Shown piece by piece: positions 22,035 to 34,725 of a DNA stretch of 64,000 nt. Positions within the stretch are counted from its first letter, which is position 1. Each line of letters starts with the position of its first letter. The translations under genes were made by a program, and so were the position numbers. A model generated the notes under the pieces. That model was not told where the DNA came from, ran no database searches, and saw only the letters and a list, made by a program, of their open reading frames with translations. The stretch is from Fasciolopsis buskii (lineage: Eukaryota > Platyhelminthes > Trematoda > Plagiorchiida > Fasciolidae): positions 179,202 to 243,201 of the forward strand of contig LUCM01008707.1 of NCBI GenBank assembly GCA_008360955.1, given 5' to 3'.

Positions 22035-22394
22035 GTAAGTATTGCTGTAATTTGTCTTGATTTCCCATACTGTCACATGTTGTTCGATGTAAAAACTAAA
22101 ACCCTCTACATCGGAGTGTTAGTAAAAGCGTTCAATGGTTTTCACTTCTGCTACTATTTATGCGCTTCAAAAGCGACGCGTTTCCTTTTGGTTCGCCGTA
22201 GCAGAATCGTTTCGGCTGGTGCCAATTTAATAGTCGTCTCAAAGACCAAAATCAAAATTTGGATTGTTGCGAAAGTGATTCGGATGACTAACGATCATTG
22301 TTACCATTCGAAATTATCGTCGTTTTGTTCGTTCGTAGAGTTTGATATAATGAAGAATTTACATCCTGTTCATCGCTCCACTTTCCTATCATAG
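22035..22394 (+). other. 360-nt intron
   Basis: GTAAGT donor and CTTTCCTATCATAG acceptor. I see nothing else in it. Confidence 0.75.
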
Positions 22395-22522
22395 GTCCTC
22401 GCTGAACGCGCTGGTCAAAATGACCTCCACGGACATGATTTCTCCATCATCCATGGATATATTAATGCGCCTTCATTCTGCCCAGGAATCCAATCAAATC
22501 GGCCCTCGCGCTGCTTCAACAA
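22395..22522 (+). CDS. 128-nt exon of the large split gene
   Basis: The acceptor CCTATCATAG ends at 22394 and the donor is GTATGT at 22523. The first base completes an Ala codon with the preceding exon, the exon then reads SSLNALVKMTSTDMISPSSM and ILMRLHSAQESNQIGPRAAS, and one base remains. That base joins GT at 32445 to make a Ser codon, so phases match across a 9.9-kb intron. The segment is less repetitive than its neighbours, with two leucine/methionine helices. Function is not recognised. Confidence 0.8.
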
Positions 22523-22884
22523 GTATGTACCAGTGTTACGAGATAGATTTCTTCTTCATTCGCTCACATAACCCTGGGAAGTGAATAATTTTTCCTTTTT
22601 TGACATTTCATGAAGTAGTCGCTTTCGGGGAAATGCGGCAATTAGATTTGATGTCACTGTCACCTCTAATTTTTAAACGTCATTCAGACAGCATGAAGAA
22701 TGACTGCAAACACGGTAGTCCATTTATTACGTGAATCTTGAAAACCAAACGATTTTTGGCGTTATGCATTACTGATGCGCTAACTATTTTATGTACCTAT
22801 TGTCGAAGGTCAATTCTCCAGAGGTGCGATCAGATTGTTGAAACAACGTGCGACTAGGAAATCTTAGTCAGTTTTATAGCAGAC

Positions 22885-23010
22885 AGTGGCTTGAGAAGTT
22901 CGATGCACCAATGAGATGGCACAGTTAAAATGTGTCAAAAAGCTATCTTCCGTGAACCAATCAGAAAACGACATGGATCCAGCAAAAAAATCGCATCCAG
23001 CACATCCTCT
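22885..23010. repeat. Left LTR-like repeat of the gypsy remnant
   Basis: Shares with 24951-25080 a block containing GTGAACCAATCAGAAAACG, preceded by CACCAAT and GTTAAAAT at the same spacing and followed by a diverged tail. The two copies are in direct orientation and flank the pol remnant, as LTRs would. Confidence 0.5.
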
Positions 23011-24950
23011 GTTTTGTAAACATTGTCCACTTCGATTCCGAGATAGTGAGTGCTTTTCTTCGGTCGGTGTTTGTACCTCGCAATCTGTCTCAATCTCTTG
23101 CGAATCAACTTCGGTCTCCGTTTTCATCGTTGTCTTATTTCTCTGAAAGTCTTAAGTGAACTCTACCCCTTCCTACCAGAAGATCTCCGGATCGTATCAT
23201 GCACGGTTTCTGTTGCGCATGATGTCACCCCTCCTTTCGCTCGAGGTTTTGCCGTCTTTTCCGATAGCTGAATCCAGACTATCACCTGGCTTAAACACTC
23301 GCGGCAATTTGCTCCTTCGATCGTAAAGTCGTTTTTGCGCCCCCGTACGTTTCTTCATTATTGATTTACTTACTAAAGACGATACAAAAGCTGAGTCTGG
23401 CAATACAGCATTTACGGATAGGGTCGTTTTCGTTTTTCTTCCAAGCAGACGTCTCGTCGGGGGTCATTCCCATAGACGCCAGTAGTTTATTACGAAGTTC
23501 ATGGGGGGTGTTAAATGAAGCACCATTAGGTTTTTCATTTCTTAAATATCTTTGCTTGTTTATCCGCACTCCCTGTTTTGACATTGGTCTAACCGTGGTA
23601 AGGACTGCAGATTTGATATTCAAGATGGCATTTCTCTAGGAATTGTCGGAATTTTCTGCCGCGACGCCGGGGTCACCATTGCAAATCACCTGACTCGGAA
23701 TCCTGTTTGACCCAAAGTTGACTCGCAGCTTATTTATAATCTCTGAATTACCTTCCTTCTTCAGCAGGTCGATTTCAAAGAGGTCACCTAGTAGAGGTCT
23801 CTCTGGTTGTAAAATAAATCCAACCCGACAGTCTGTCAAGGTCGACCAGGTGTTGATCGCGTTTCCATAGGTCCTCTTGTTTGTCGTTAATCGAAGACAG
23901 TTAGCTATCATCTGTTTAACCTGTTCTGCGAAACCCGGCCATCAGTGGGTCTCTCTAGTTCGGCTTGCACATTTATTGATATCTGAATACGAATGATGTA
24001 AGAACCGCAAAGCTTCTTTTCTAATTGCTTATGGGATGATAAACGCGCGCCCGAAAAACCCGTTCATGTTCTGTTGTAAGCTCGTCACGTAAGGCACAAC
24101 TTTTCATGACACAACCACCCTTGAGCGATAATTTTCAGAGATTGTTAGTATGAATCCTCAACCCTGGCGTTCTCCATTCGCAACGATTCGAATTCTGTTA
24201 CCATCAAAACGGTATTCATTGTCTTATTTTGCTACCTGTTCTCGAAATTCGATAGTATGAATCGTGGCAGTGTATGCCTTGTTGATAGTGCATTTCATAA
24301 TCATATATGAATTGAGTGTAGCCTTCTCGACCCACGACATAATGTCTTATCTACGTTCATGATCAATAGTTTATAGTCGAATGTGTATTAGTCAGCCAAA
24401 CTTGTTATCCTTGAACTTTTCAAAGGCAGACATGATTGCTAAATGCTCCTCGGTTTGTGCATATATCCGATCACGAATAACCAACGTTTTGCTGCGACAA
24501 TCAGTCGGCCGGTCATTCTGTAAGAGAACAGCTCCAAACTCTTACTGGCAATTATCACACTGTACGCATAGTAGTGAATATTTACCCTAGTATGCGAGTG
24601 CAAGGGTCTTGATAACAAGCTGTTTTATGCAATCGAAGGTTGTTTGCCGCTCTTCTACCCAGATCCTCATTTCTGCCCCGTGTGTTAGTTAGTGGATAGG
24701 AGTCATCCATCCCGCTAATTCTGCTGATATTTTTGATCTTTTCTTTCAAACATTAGATGCCTTTCATGTCGGTTGGCGCATACATCTACGCATCTTTTGC
24801 GCCGAGAGATGAGGCTGCAGGCGATTATTCAACCACATCCTTGATATTACCACTTTCTGTTGCCATATCAAGAGTTGGTTCTTCAGGAAATGCAATCAAT
24901 GTATTACCACGTCCTGCAACAAGGAAACCTCAATCATTGTTGAACAAACA

Positions 24951-25080
24951 ATGTTTCATGAGGTCCGACACACCAATCAAAATACCCGGTTAAAATATGT
25001 GAAGCAGATTTCTTTCGTGAACCAATCAGAAAACGCCACTGATGCAGTAAAACTTAATTACACCCAACACAGTTGTAATT
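24951..25080. repeat. Right LTR-like repeat of the gypsy remnant
   Basis: Direct-orientation partner of 22885-23010. It lies only about 190 bp beyond the RNase H region, implying that gag, protease and most of RT were deleted. Confidence 0.5.
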
Positions 25081-28000
25081 TATCATTTCTACTCAGTTGC
25101 TTTCGGACATGGAATATGTTCTTCTGCCACTTCATCGTTCAATGATTCACATATTTTATTTAAAGAAACAAATTTGACTCTGCGCAGAGGAGCACTGTTT
25201 GTCCTTTGAATCTACGACTTAAAACCATTTGCCATCGACCTAACTGTCGCCTCAGAATGCCACAATCAGCCTCATCTCCCTGTTTAATTTACTTTCTCAT
25301 TGCATAATGGATGTGCGATACGGAACGGCTTGAGCTGTGGAGCGAGAACACCAAATTAAGCGATAGTGACGTCACCATTAAGTCACTAGTTGTGGCAGCT
25401 TGCTGTATACTGTCAATAATCTATTTTCGGACCGCGAAAATTGTCGAAACGTTGGTAGCTATTCCAACCGTACTCCGTGAAACAGTTACTCAACGGTTAT
25501 TCGCAATATCCGGAAATGGGTCGTTGGCTTACTCGTTATAGTGTTCTGTCATGCAGCTGCCACTCAGCTGTCTGCACTAAATTGTTCAGTTTATTTTTTC
25601 ATTGTCGAATGGTTATTTGTCTGAAGGAGTGTTGCTTCTCCTTGCAATGACTGTCTCCTTTTAGGTGAGCCGGCTTTTCTTGTAGTTATGGTACCGTTTA
25701 CATCCGTTACATTACTCGGTTATCATGGATTGGAATAGAATTTTGCCTCTAGTCTTGACACAGCAGCATCTTGACGCATGGTTGCTGCTTCGCCACTAGG
25801 TTGAAGTGCATCCAGTCATCAAACTTGCGTCTTTGTTAATTCAATATATTTTCATCAAAGCTTTTGGACCATAAATCGATCCTCGTCCAGTCATTCAGTA
25901 TTAGCTGCGTTCGCATTCCCAATTGCATTTATTCGAGGTTTTTCAACATTAGTTCCTCTCAACACGGCTTACCCACCCCTCGGGAGGTTCACCGAGGTCC
26001 GCGGATGCCACAGCTTCTTAAGACCACAGTTGAGAATCGGGTAAGTGTTGAATATCAGAGAGATAAAAACGTGCCCTAAGGGACAAGACAGTTAACCCGT
26101 TCGGTGCTACCGTTCTTTTCGCTTACTCCTTACACGTTACGAGGTTGTCTTGTATTCTTCATTTCTTCCGTTTTGTGGATCGTTAGGCTCATCACTGACA
26201 TAAACGTTAGTCTTACAACATGGCTGTAACACGTTTTCTTCTGCGTTTACACGCAACTCAGTTTTTGGCTGTCACCAAAAATTACACTGATTGTCATAAG
26301 AAATATTGCCAAATTTAGAATGGAAAACCTATATTGTTCCACACTGTGTAATAACGTAAGCGTTTGGGTGTTATTTCAGATGATGGAGTCTTCGAGTGCC
26401 TTCGGTGGAAAAAGTAGCGCATATCACTTGACCGGGAAAAATATTTTCTCTGCCCGTTCACAGAAGTTGATATCTGCAACTATAGGCATGGTTGGCATGT
26501 CTTTCTGACTAATTGTTCTTTTTTGAAATGAGGACCTCACAGAATCTAATTCATTTCACATCAAAATTGTGTTACGAACGATCAGGCGGAGGAAGCTAGA
26601 ATTATTTACATTAATTTTGGTGAAATATAAACAATGCTCTGGTCAGTTGTATCGCATACCTTTCCCCGTGCGCTTGGTTTTTGCCCACAAGCCATGGTTG
26701 CGTCAGCTGGCTCCTTATGATACCCTATAAAGTAGTACCACAGAAGCAATTCTGGCATTGCAGCGACTTCATCACGCATGACCTGCATACATGCACACAC
26801 TACGCGGCACTCGATGGGGGCAGCTTTATATCATGCACATTCGGGAAGAAATGCACAGGCATACGTGTCTGGGTGTGACGTCCCAGTTCGCCTTCAGCTC
26901 TGCACACGAGATGCGGTGGAACATCTTCCTGCCTGGTCATATGCCTGTAGACACTTTTTACTGCGCAAATTTGCACGATATTCAGTCAAACCGGTAATCA
27001 GAACTGAATTGTTTTGATGTGAAGTGATTTGTCCGGGTAATTGCTATTTTTGTTCATGTTTTCTGCTTTTCATCAAACTTCTGGGTACGACTTTAGTATT
27101 TTTGATAGATGGAGTTTATGATGCCACAGTTTTCACTGCGTCTTTGCTTGAGCTAGGAACGGTTTTTGTGTAATCCACCATAGAACTTATTCTGTGCTTC
27201 TGCTCGTGCATATTTAGCAGCCTAAAACGATTACTGCGCTATCAGGCAACTAAAGGCCAGGATATCCCAATGTGATATCGAGTCTGATGGGATTTGATTT
27301 TTTTATAATTACTCTGCTCATGAGTGCAGTAGAAAAGACGTACTGCTTAACTTCTAAGGTCCATCACACTGGATGGAGTAAACTGGCAACAATGATGTTG
27401 AGCTTGGAGTGGTTTAGAGTCAGCTGAAATTCTAATGAGTTCAGGTATGGTGACGAACAGAACGGCAGCGAATTGCTGTTTATCACCAAGAACGGTAGTA
27501 GTACATGCCACTGGACAACCGCCAACGGTATCTTTTTTGTTATTTGCAATACCCGAACTGGAAATTCACGTCTACTTTTTGTCAGAAGCAGCTTGTGTTG
27601 CGTACACTTTTCATAACGCTGGTAACAGTTCTAGGAATTTCTTCGCTGAGTTTGGTCAACTTCACCATGTTTACTCAGTGTATGTGCTCTCCAAACTTCG
27701 GTTGTTTTTCGTTCCTGCCCTTAAACGAATCGCATTCGCAAATGAGTCCAGTCACCACATCAGAGCCTCTGCTTGATAAAATTGGTGTGTTCGAGATAAG
27801 ATTATCCTTTCTTTCTAGCACAGTCATGTTTGGACTTCAGCGTTCAGAGTGATTTCTAGCGAAGAAAATTGATGTGCTTGTAAATCTTCGTATAGCCTAT
27901 AGGTTTATCGCATGGTGTCCCGATTCGTGCATAGTACTAGTACTTATACTTTTATTATCGACTGTTACTCTTATTCCATCTTGGTTATAACTTACGAAAC

Positions 28001-28614
28001 AGCCTACTTAATGGTTTGTCAGTAGCGTGATGCTTAGTGCAGCTGACTTCGTGGATCGCCATGATACGAACTCCAGCCGTAACCGCAGCTAGATGTTCTT
28101 TCAGTAGATCAAATCAACGTGCTGTATGATACCCGCAGACTATCGTTGTGATTGGTGTGAGGGCTTTGTGAAGTTTACACGGAACTAATTATTGACGTCA
28201 CCCCATTTTAACCATAAGATTTTCCACAGGTTCATGCAATAAGGAGGGAGAAAATGGGACAAAAACTGTAGGGCACATCATATACGTGGCTTCATTGGAT
28301 CCCCAAAGACAGTTAACGTTTTCGTCTGCAGATTGGTCATCTAGACCTATGGTCCAACTATTGTATCGGGCAACAGCGTATGACGAGGCAGTTACAAGTA
28401 GACATACACAAAACATATCACATCCACCGTTATCTACTCTGATTCATTACCTGTTCTCAAAATTGAACACTAGGATGCACCTTTCCCTTAAGCCCTGAAT
28501 TGCTGACACAATTCTCCCACCATATTCTACCAACACTGGGAAGTGAACGGTGATCAAACACGAAAGATCTTTGTATATCCATTGCGATCAACTGCGATGT
28601 TTCAGAACCGTAGG
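25081..28614 (+). other. Intronic sequence, unassigned
   Basis: I recognise no transposon motif or RNA gene. ORFs such as 27435-27776 and 27505-27852 overlap in two frames without conserved motifs. Confidence 0.4.
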
Positions 28615-28740
28615 GTTTCCGTGATCGAGACGTTAGTAAAATGTGAAGTGATGTCCAAGGAAAACATTCGCCGTCCTTTCATATTTAATTCTTTCACGGG
28701 ATTGATAAGCTCAAATGTGTCTTTGAGGTTATCTTGCCTT

Positions 28741-28777
<37 letters not shown>

Positions 28778-29804
28778 AAACAAGTACTCACCAATGGTAG
28801 GAATTAAAGCGCTCGGTTGAATTTTGTTTTCATTTGTTCGTGGTTTTTTGAACCCCAGCACTACAAATTTGTCTTGGTGATGGTGTCGGCGTTCTCGCGC
28901 CCAAAAACATAAGCACTCGATTTTGTGTGACCGGATCTTCGGTCCGGTTTGGTGTTAACTGGTTTGCACCGAAATGAGCCTTTACTTTTATCGTTTTTTG
29001 TTTGTTATTCGAATTCGGTAAAAATGCATCGTTTGTATAGTCTTCGCTCTATGTGATAGTGAGTAAACTGGTTTTCGGTGTGTTCTACCAATATGATCGT
29101 GAGACGTTTGGTTCATGCTCATTTACGAGCTGTCTACTGGTCAATGTCATGTGTGAAACTACCAGAATACTATTGATTCTCTTCGAAGAAAAACCCTTTT
29201 TCACGCTGTTTTAGTTTTCTAGTTGTGAAAAATTGTTTGCATTGATTTTTATTTATCTTTTTCTAGTGCGATGCCAGCAAATTAGACTTCGAGTGATTTG
29301 TTTGTGCGATAATTTAACCCAAAAAACAATTTCATCTGGATGCTTGTTCCATAATTTCTCCGCTGCAATACCAGATTCACAGCTTGGCCGTTGCGCCACA
29401 ATTAATCCGGAGTTTTTGGAGTAATGTAAAACAAATGGGCGATCCGTTCCTTAGTTCCGAGATCGCTCCACTATGTTTAGGTTTCAGTTCATATAACTGA
29501 AGCAACTCTTAGTTACCGTCGACGGATACTACAAAAATTAAGGTGACCCCTCACCCTTTTTGCAAATCGATGCAATCACCGATCCACACCAATATTTGAC
29601 TGTCTGCTCTCTTGACCAGATTGATCCCATGAGTTTTGTTTAAGTCCAACGTTGACACCTTGCCACCGCCTTTGAATAAGGGCAGAAACAATCTATCCGG
29701 TCCAACAGTCGTATATCTTTACAGAAAATCTATCTGTCTGATTACTTTCATTTCTGGTAGAGGGTTGGTATCTACCTGCGTTGGTCCATTTGCAGACACA
29801 GGTG
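28615..29804. repeat. 1190-bp dispersed repeat, copy B
   Basis: Near-identical to copy A (9604-10793), same orientation, offset 19011 throughout. It contains the TA run at 28743-28776. Flanks on both sides differ from those of copy A. It lies in the 9.9-kb intron of the same gene whose 12.3-kb intron holds copy A, so gene conversion or very recent transposition are both possible. Confidence 0.9.
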
Positions 29805-30817
29805 AAAGTTACACCATGACGGTGGGACAACTTTACTTCTCCTCAGGCTGAGACAAGATAAAGGTGAAGGTAAATACTAGAACGCGATTGCAAGTAGTTG
29901 CTGATCAAATATGTTGTCACTTCAAGCAGAACACAAGCATCGCATTTACGGGTACGTGTAAATGAAGCATCTTTTAGTTCCAAGGATTTTCAGAACTTTG
30001 TGTTTGATGCCGGTTAAATCAGTGGAACGATATGGTGAAACGCATGTGTGTCAGATTTCGTGAATATTTGAGGAACAAGGGACCAATCTTTCCTTCCAGC
30101 TATAAGGCATCCGAGTGCTTTTAGATGGAAGTTTTGCACTCTAACTGCTTCAAAGCTGAAGCTGAAGTCGACGCGTCTCAGTTCGTTTTTGATTAGACCG
30201 GTGACAATTTCATGATTGCCCACCTCGTATGTCTGTTCTTCCACTTGGTGCAATTTTTTCGCGTAAGGTAGATGTCAATTTTCCATTGATCGTGAAGTCA
30301 TATTCACAGGGTGTTAAAACCATAATTTTCTTGCAGATTGAATATAAAAATTTTACATGAAGTAGTAAATGAAAGCCAGGAGGTGACTTCGTCAAGGGAA
30401 CTTCTGGAACGCGAAACGTTTGTGGAGGACTGGTTGAGCAAATGGAACTTCATCTGTTTGATTTGAAGGAAATTGTTGTGTGGAAGACGAAAATGAGCTT
30501 TTTGTCTCACAGTTGGCCCAGTGATCGCTGGTAGAACGCGAAGTTTGACGACGCAAATATTGTTTTGGTTAGAAAAGATCATGTAAAGATTTACAGTTCC
30601 GCGAGTGGATGAAATCTCAGGGAAAGTGCAAGTAATAAAGACAACTTAGCACTGTTAAAGACCTAGGACTAGATGGAGATTGTCATGAAGAAAAAACGAG
30701 TGGAGGGACTAAAGAAAGACAACTATTTTCATTCTAGGGGATAGAATGAGTGGTAGCTTTTACTAATACTTGTGGTACTAAAACGAGAATACCTAGGATG
30801 ACAGGAGACAGTTAAGC
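29805..30817 (+). other. Intronic sequence between repeat copy B and the RTE copy
   Basis: Minus-strand ORFs at 30014-30253 and 30304-30582 have a protein-like look but no motif that I can place. Confidence 0.35.
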
Positions 30818-32079
30818 AGTCAGCGAAGTTCACGAACCTATTGTGAGCATTGTACTCGCATACCTATGGTCGCGTTAAGGTACACGGTGAACTGTCACGT
30901 TCATTCGAAACGACTAGTGGCGTTCGACAGGGGTGTCCCATTTCTTCATTCTTGTTCAATTTCGTCATGGACGAGGTGATGGCAGATGCTTTAGGAGGTC
31001 TCCAAGATGTAGGAGTGGAACTGGGAAGTGGAGGGAAGCTATGCGACCTAGATTACACAGACAACGTCGTGTGCCTGTTCGAGTCTGCGGACCATGCACA
31101 ACGGGCACTAGATCGACTGTCGAGATCGGTTGCTCGGTTTGTCATTTGCTTTGCACCTTCAAAGTGCAAAGTACTGTTACAGGACTGGACGACAGCAGCG
31201 CCGAACTGGATACTGGATGGAGAGGAACTAACGACTGTGCACCGTTCCACCTACCTTGGTGGCTGCGTGTCCAATGATGGTAGCTCGGGAGTGGAGGTAA
31301 ATATGCGCATATCCAAAGCTCGGGCAGCTTACGCTGGACTGAATCACTTGTGGCGTCGGCCTGATATTTCACTGAAGTTGAAAGGTCGTGTGTACTGTGC
31401 TGCAGTGCGTTCAGTTCTGTTGTACGGTTGCGAGACGTGGAGTATGCGTGTTGGCGATGTTCGTCAGTTGGAGGTTTTCGACAACCGATGTTTGCGTAGC
31501 ATGGCTAGGATTGGATGGAGTGACCGGGTGAGTGATATTGAGGTTAGGAATCTGGTATTGGGTGCCACTTCTGAGAATAGCTTGTTTCAGCGTATTAAAC
31601 TTAGTAGACTACGCTGGTTGGGTCGCGTGTTGCGTATGACGAACACTCGTCTACCACACCGTGTCTTATTTTGTGTTCCTTCTAAGGAATTGAAGAAGCC
31701 ATCTCGAGGTCAACAGATGACGGGGCAACGTGGAATAAGAAAATGTACAGCCAAGTTAGATAAAGTAGGTGTCTCACGCCTTCGTGGTTGGGGTCCGAAA
31801 GACTCGTCGACTTGCTGGCTGGAGACACTGAAGGATATGGCAGTGAACCGTGAACAGTGGCGATTGTTTCCATTTTCTGTCAAATCGGAATGAATGAATA
31901 ATTACATTTAGGCTGTTTTCCGTGTGTTGTCTGCAGCAGCATTCCGATCTTTCCCCGCTTTTGTCGGTCCAGTTGTTGTTCCCCTTGTATGTTCATTTCT
32001 TTTCTTGTTAATATCTTTCTCTGGGGAGAAGGATGCGGTCACTGGAACATAAATTGCTGTTTAACGCTGAACAGTGATG
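30818..32079 (+). mobile_element. 5'-truncated RTE-like retrotransposon with a long open C-terminal frame
   Basis: Homology to the 17.4-kb copy starts abruptly at about 30818 (GTCAGCGAAGTTC), in the middle of the reverse transcriptase, a classic 5' truncation. The frame 30850-31893 is open for 347 codons to the natural stop, then a 3' UTR with GTCTGCAGCAGCA and the ending CGCTGAACAGTGATGG follows. Because the C-terminal frame is intact, this is one of the youngest copies in the window. It sits 366 bp before exon 32445 in the sense orientation and could provide cryptic processing signals. Confidence 0.85.
30850..31893 (+). pseudogene. RTE polyprotein C-terminal part (RT motifs B to end), motif C YTDN
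   Basis: The 347-codon frame reads SGVRQGCPISSFLFNF (motif B), DLDYTDNVVCLFES (motif C, 31054-31065), then RISKARAAYAGLNHLWRRP, VRSVLLYGCETW, RCLRSMARIGWSDRVSDIE, LSRLRWLGRVLRM and GWGPKDSSTCWLETLKDM, the full C-terminal signature of this RTE lineage. Motif C has Thr for Ala and Asn for the second catalytic Asp, as in the 18.9-kb copy. The first half of the RT and all of the endonuclease are missing and an in-frame TGA precedes 30850, so no enzyme can be made. Confidence 0.85.
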
Positions 32080-32444
32080 GTTATTTTGAATGTGTGAAAC
32101 CTTTTCCGTGTTATTTCGGGGTCAATTACAATTTCTGTGGTATCGATGGTCGCAATCTTCAGAAAGCACGGTCGCTTTTCGGTGAATGTACGCCGTAACC
32201 TCAGATAAAAGATCACAAAGACTGAAATTTGGGGTGACGTGCAAAAATATGCAGTCACAAGGGGGTCAGTCGTGATTAGGCGCAGGCTGACAGCATTTTT
32301 ACCTTTTTATCAAAGTGACCGGCGTAGCTGAGGTTTAGATTTCTGAATTTCGAATTGGCAGGCACTTAATGCATTTTTGACGTTAATCAAATTTCAGTAC
32401 TGCTAGATCCCAGTTACCTAGCACGTTTCGTTTTCGTATTTTAG
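32080..32444 (+). other. End of the 9.9-kb intron
   Basis: I see nothing besides the pyrimidine-rich tract and TTTTAG acceptor of exon 32445. Confidence 0.6.
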
Positions 32445-32863
32445 GTCAACCGATCATCAGGAATCCGTCGAATCTGATGCATTCAACCTACCATGATCGT
32501 GAGTTATTCAGTCGCATTCCAACCTCAACCGAATCGGCCACGCAAACTCAGTCACCATCACAACCGACACTACCAATTCTTCCTCACGGAAATCTTAATG
32601 CGACTGGGATGAAATTGTTACCTCCCCCACCACCACTCACTGCAGGTCATTCGACGGACAATGACTCTTCGACAAGCACTCAAATTCGTCCTCGATATCC
32701 TACTGTCCCACCCCCGCCCATGTTGAGTAGTGCCAACCCCTTGTCGGGATCCCGTCTCATGCCGAATACAGTTTCAACATCGTCCGCCTCAACACAATTG
32801 CCAAACACCTCCGTTAGCAATTCGATAGTGCAGTCGCAGTGGGAATTATTTTTCCGGCAAATG
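32445..32863 (+). CDS. 419-nt exon of the large Pro-rich protein
   Basis: The acceptor CGTATTTTAG ends at 32444 and the donor GTTAGT starts at 32864. The two first bases complete Ser with exon 22395-22522, and the exon ends in phase 0. The protein has a Gln/Thr/Ser-rich start (SATQTQSPSQPTLPILPHG), a run of seven prolines interrupted only by position (LLPPPPPLTAG), and VPPPPMLSS, all potential SH3/WW or EVH1-type ligands. Its last residues, SQWELFFRQM, form one of the four aromatic patches. I infer an adaptor or co-regulator; the family is not recognised. Confidence 0.8.
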
Positions 32864-33448
32864 GTTAGTGGTGATTGGATTTTAACCTCCTTCCTAAGTG
32901 CAACGAAAAGAGCACATTCGGCATCTATGGAGGTTAGGTAGACTAAACAGAATAACCAGCAATCATGATCCGCAAAACACACCATGTTTTTATTTGGTTT
33001 GATAAATAACCAAATGCTAAAATATCCCTGTTTGTCATCCTTTTATGCCTGTCCGTTTTTTATTGCAGTTTGATCTCCATTTCTGCTTAGTCATTCACAT
33101 ACTGACTTGGGACAGGTGGTATTGGTTGAATTGTATTGTGTTGCGTGATGAATTGAGAAGTGTACATTTCATTTGCACAGTGTTTCACATTCTATGATGT
33201 CCATGAGTTGCTGTGCGAAATTTATTCTTTATGGATGCATTTGGCGACTAAAACGGTTATATATTTCACTTAGGTTTGTTTAGTTTACAATTTTTTAAGA
33301 TGTAGAATAAATGTAATGATTTCCTGTGCTACCTGGTATGTTTTTGTCTTGAATGACTTTATGATTGTTATCCTTGAGTGGCACACTTTCTGTAGTATAT
33401 AATTATTACGGATTAAAACAGTGTCATGGTAATTGTCCTCTTTCTCAG
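32864..33448 (+). other. 585-nt intron
   Basis: GTTAGT donor and CCTCTTTCTCAG acceptor, both phase 0. Nothing else is recognised. Confidence 0.7.
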
Positions 33449-33856
33449 TTCGGTGGTGCATCTGCTCCAGTTGGTTTCACTAGTTCCAATCCACTCGAAA
33501 CTGAAGCATCTGTCAGGTCACCTGCGGATAACTTGCCCGGGTCTGTTGGTGTGGTAGGACTGTCTCGGACAACAGGCATCCATCCGATACAGTCGCCGGC
33601 AGCTCCAGCACCTCGACCCCCAACAGTTCCGTCCTCACCGGGTTCGTCAAATTCGTTCGGACGGGCGACAGTTCAGCCATCTCCTCTGCCACCACCACCG
33701 TATAATTTGAGTCCCGTATTTCAGTCACAAGTTCTGCAACCCCCTATGATTCCTGTTCCCCCGACAGGTCACATTGTCTCAAACACACCGAAACACGGAT
33801 TACAATTGTCGCCAAATCCAGCCAGCTTGCTTCATCACAAAGCACATCCAGACAAG
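33449..33856 (+). CDS. 408-nt exon of the large Pro-rich protein
   Basis: The acceptor TCCTCTTTCTCAG ends at 33448 and the donor is GTTAGC at 33857. The exon is exactly 136 codons, phase 0 at both ends. It begins FGGASAPVGFTSSNP and contains APAPRPPTVPSSPGSSN, PSPLPPPPYNLSP and QPPMIPVPPTG. PPPPY is a canonical WW-domain ligand (PPxY) and suggests binding to a WW protein such as a ubiquitin ligase or Hippo-type coactivator; that is inference from the motif. There is no folded domain. Confidence 0.8.
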
Positions 33857-34725
33857 GTTAGCGAATGAAATATTTGTCATTGTTTGATTAAATGTTCAGC
33901 CACAGTTTGTGGTCAGGTTGACTCAAATTGCCAGCGTAGGTCAAAATTCTCAGGGCTACTCACTTGTATCACTTACCGCATTTCGCTGTTCTATCTTCAC
34001 TTAGTGAGACTTTTGTACTTTTTCGTACTCGAACACGTTTCTTGTTTTTTTGTCAACATATCCACAATTTAATGCAATTGAATAACTGACCAGACAGTTA
34101 TGGAAGGTGCGAGTTTCAACTAAGGCAGTTACCGGCAACCCAAAAACCAGAGCTGTTGAATTTGGTTTCTTTTCAAAATTACGGCACTCATGTTGTGTTT
34201 GAGTATCGGGAAAAATTATCCTGTTATCTCCAATTGTTTGTGGCCGAATAAGGTACACGAACGAAGATTTCTCCGTCGATACGGAGGACCGTGGTGGATT
34301 GAATAACAAACTGATTCTTTTTTGCAGCAAATTGTGGTTATCGAGGTTTTTTATCGTTTTTGCTAATGGGGTTTCAGCGCACTGTCATTATCCTGCTGTT
34401 TCTGTTGATTCGAGGTAACTAAAAATCTAATCATCTGCATACCTAACGTAACACAAACTTTCGGAGATCTTACGGTTTTGGCATAAGCTACGCTACAGAA
34501 CGTTTTCCGATATGGTTACTCCGCTCAATTAATTCAGATTTTAATCGCTTTATTTTGGCATCCCTATATTTAAGGGTCTTTGGGTATCTCTCAGATACGG
34601 CGAATTCAATATTCTTCCCCAAATTCCGGTCTTTTTAAGAATCTGATATGCCTGAGTTTTTGTTGACATTCTATAAGCTCCAATTTCAATGTTTCTTTGA
34701 ATTCCACTCTCGACCCTCACTCTAG
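33857..34725 (+). other. 869-nt intron
   Basis: GTTAGC donor and CCCTCACTCTAG acceptor. Nothing else is recognised. Confidence 0.65.

Larger units (their letters stand above)
22885..25080 (-). mobile_element. Decayed Ty3/gypsy-like LTR retrotransposon, internally deleted
   Basis: Read on the minus strand, 24760-24380 gives TTFDCIKQLV, LALAYP, and then EHLAIMSAFEKFKDNKF, the RNase H to connection region. About 24300-24260 gives YDYEMHYQ and later YRISR, the segment before the integrase. About 24000-23640 gives a zinc-finger-like HHSYSDINKCAS, then WPGFAEQVKQMIANC, LLGDLFEIDLLKKEGN and SNRIPSQVICNGDPG, the integrase core with its D-N-G-P position altered. 23623-23366 gives NTPHELRNKLLASMGMTPDE, and 23340-23260 gives QKRLYDRRSKLPRVFKPGD, the integrase C-terminal region. 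Similar flanking segments at 22885-23010 and 24951-25080 may be LTR remnants. Gag, protease and most RT are absent. It is dead. Confidence 0.65.

Noticed and set aside
27435..27852. Two overlapping 113-115 codon plus-strand ORFs in the 9.9-kb intron
   Set aside because: No motif, no transposon similarity and no phase-compatible splice sites that would insert them into the gene.
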